A DNA stretch of 5,592 bases from an uncultured Roseburia sp. (GTDB lineage: Bacteria; Bacillota; Clostridia; Lachnospirales; Lachnospiraceae), in NCBI GenBank assembly GCA_947564765.1, contig CANODN010000150.1, forward strand, positions 1 through 5,592, written 5' to 3'. The position numbers were made by a program, and so were the translations under genes. The first letter of the stretch is position 1. Each line of letters begins with the position of its first letter. Shown in pieces: positions 5,571 to 5,592 of the stretch. Under the pieces are notes generated by a model. The model did no database searches. It saw only the letters and a list, made by a program, of their open reading frames with translations, and had not been told where the DNA came from.

Positions 5571-5592
5571 ATTATCGCTCAAACTCTCCCAT

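Noticed and set aside
5572..5592. End of a minus-strand gene (GEFER then TAA) entering from the right edge.
   Set aside because: Only six codons are visible and nothing distinguishes them from chance.
1..5592. CRISPR arrays, insertion sequences, transposase or phage genes, toxin-antitoxin pairs.
   Set aside because: I saw no regularly spaced repeats, no terminal repeats with target duplications, and no such coding sequences in either strand.

Overview
The window looks like chromosomal DNA from an anaerobic Firmicute, most likely a Lachnospiraceae-type Clostridia. The grounds are moderately low GC, strong GGAGG-type Shine-Dalgarno sites, sigma-A-like promoters, an NAD-dependent DNA ligase, an acetyl-CoA-type MetA, and a membrane-anchored protein with SH3b repeats of a kind common in that family. 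The genus cannot be fixed from the sequence alone.

All confident protein genes lie on the minus strand and would be transcribed right to left as one probable transcription unit. A sigma-A-like promoter (5405-5433) leads through a leader of about 130 nt into a membrane-anchored, twin-SH3b protein (3951-5267). A 101-nt gap containing a well-formed RNA hairpin follows. Then come a 23S rRNA pseudouridine synthase of the RluF type (rluF, 3106-3849), NAD-dependent DNA ligase (ligA, 1040-3040) and homoserine O-acetyltransferase (metA, 79-1011). The gaps after rluF and ligA are only 65 and 28 nt. No convincing terminator is seen between the genes or after metA. A possible further ORF overlaps the metA 3' end and runs off the left edge. 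The genes do not form one pathway (cell envelope, ribosome modification, DNA replication and repair, methionine synthesis), so they look like a housekeeping cluster joined by transcription.

The 325 bases right of the SH3b gene (5268-5592) hold no confident protein gene but are not empty. They contain the leader with a small overlapping ORF and a hairpin, the minus-strand promoter, and an AT-rich spacer. A divergent plus-strand promoter with a perfect TTGACA box fires into the 5' half of a tRNA-Arg(CCG) gene whose 3' half is missing. That truncation is a possible integration or rearrangement boundary.

I found no complete novel system here. The two observations most worth checking are the rluF leader hairpin, whose 3' arm can also pair with the rluF Shine-Dalgarno site and so forms a two-state switch on paper, and the promoter-bearing tRNA-Arg half-gene at the right edge.
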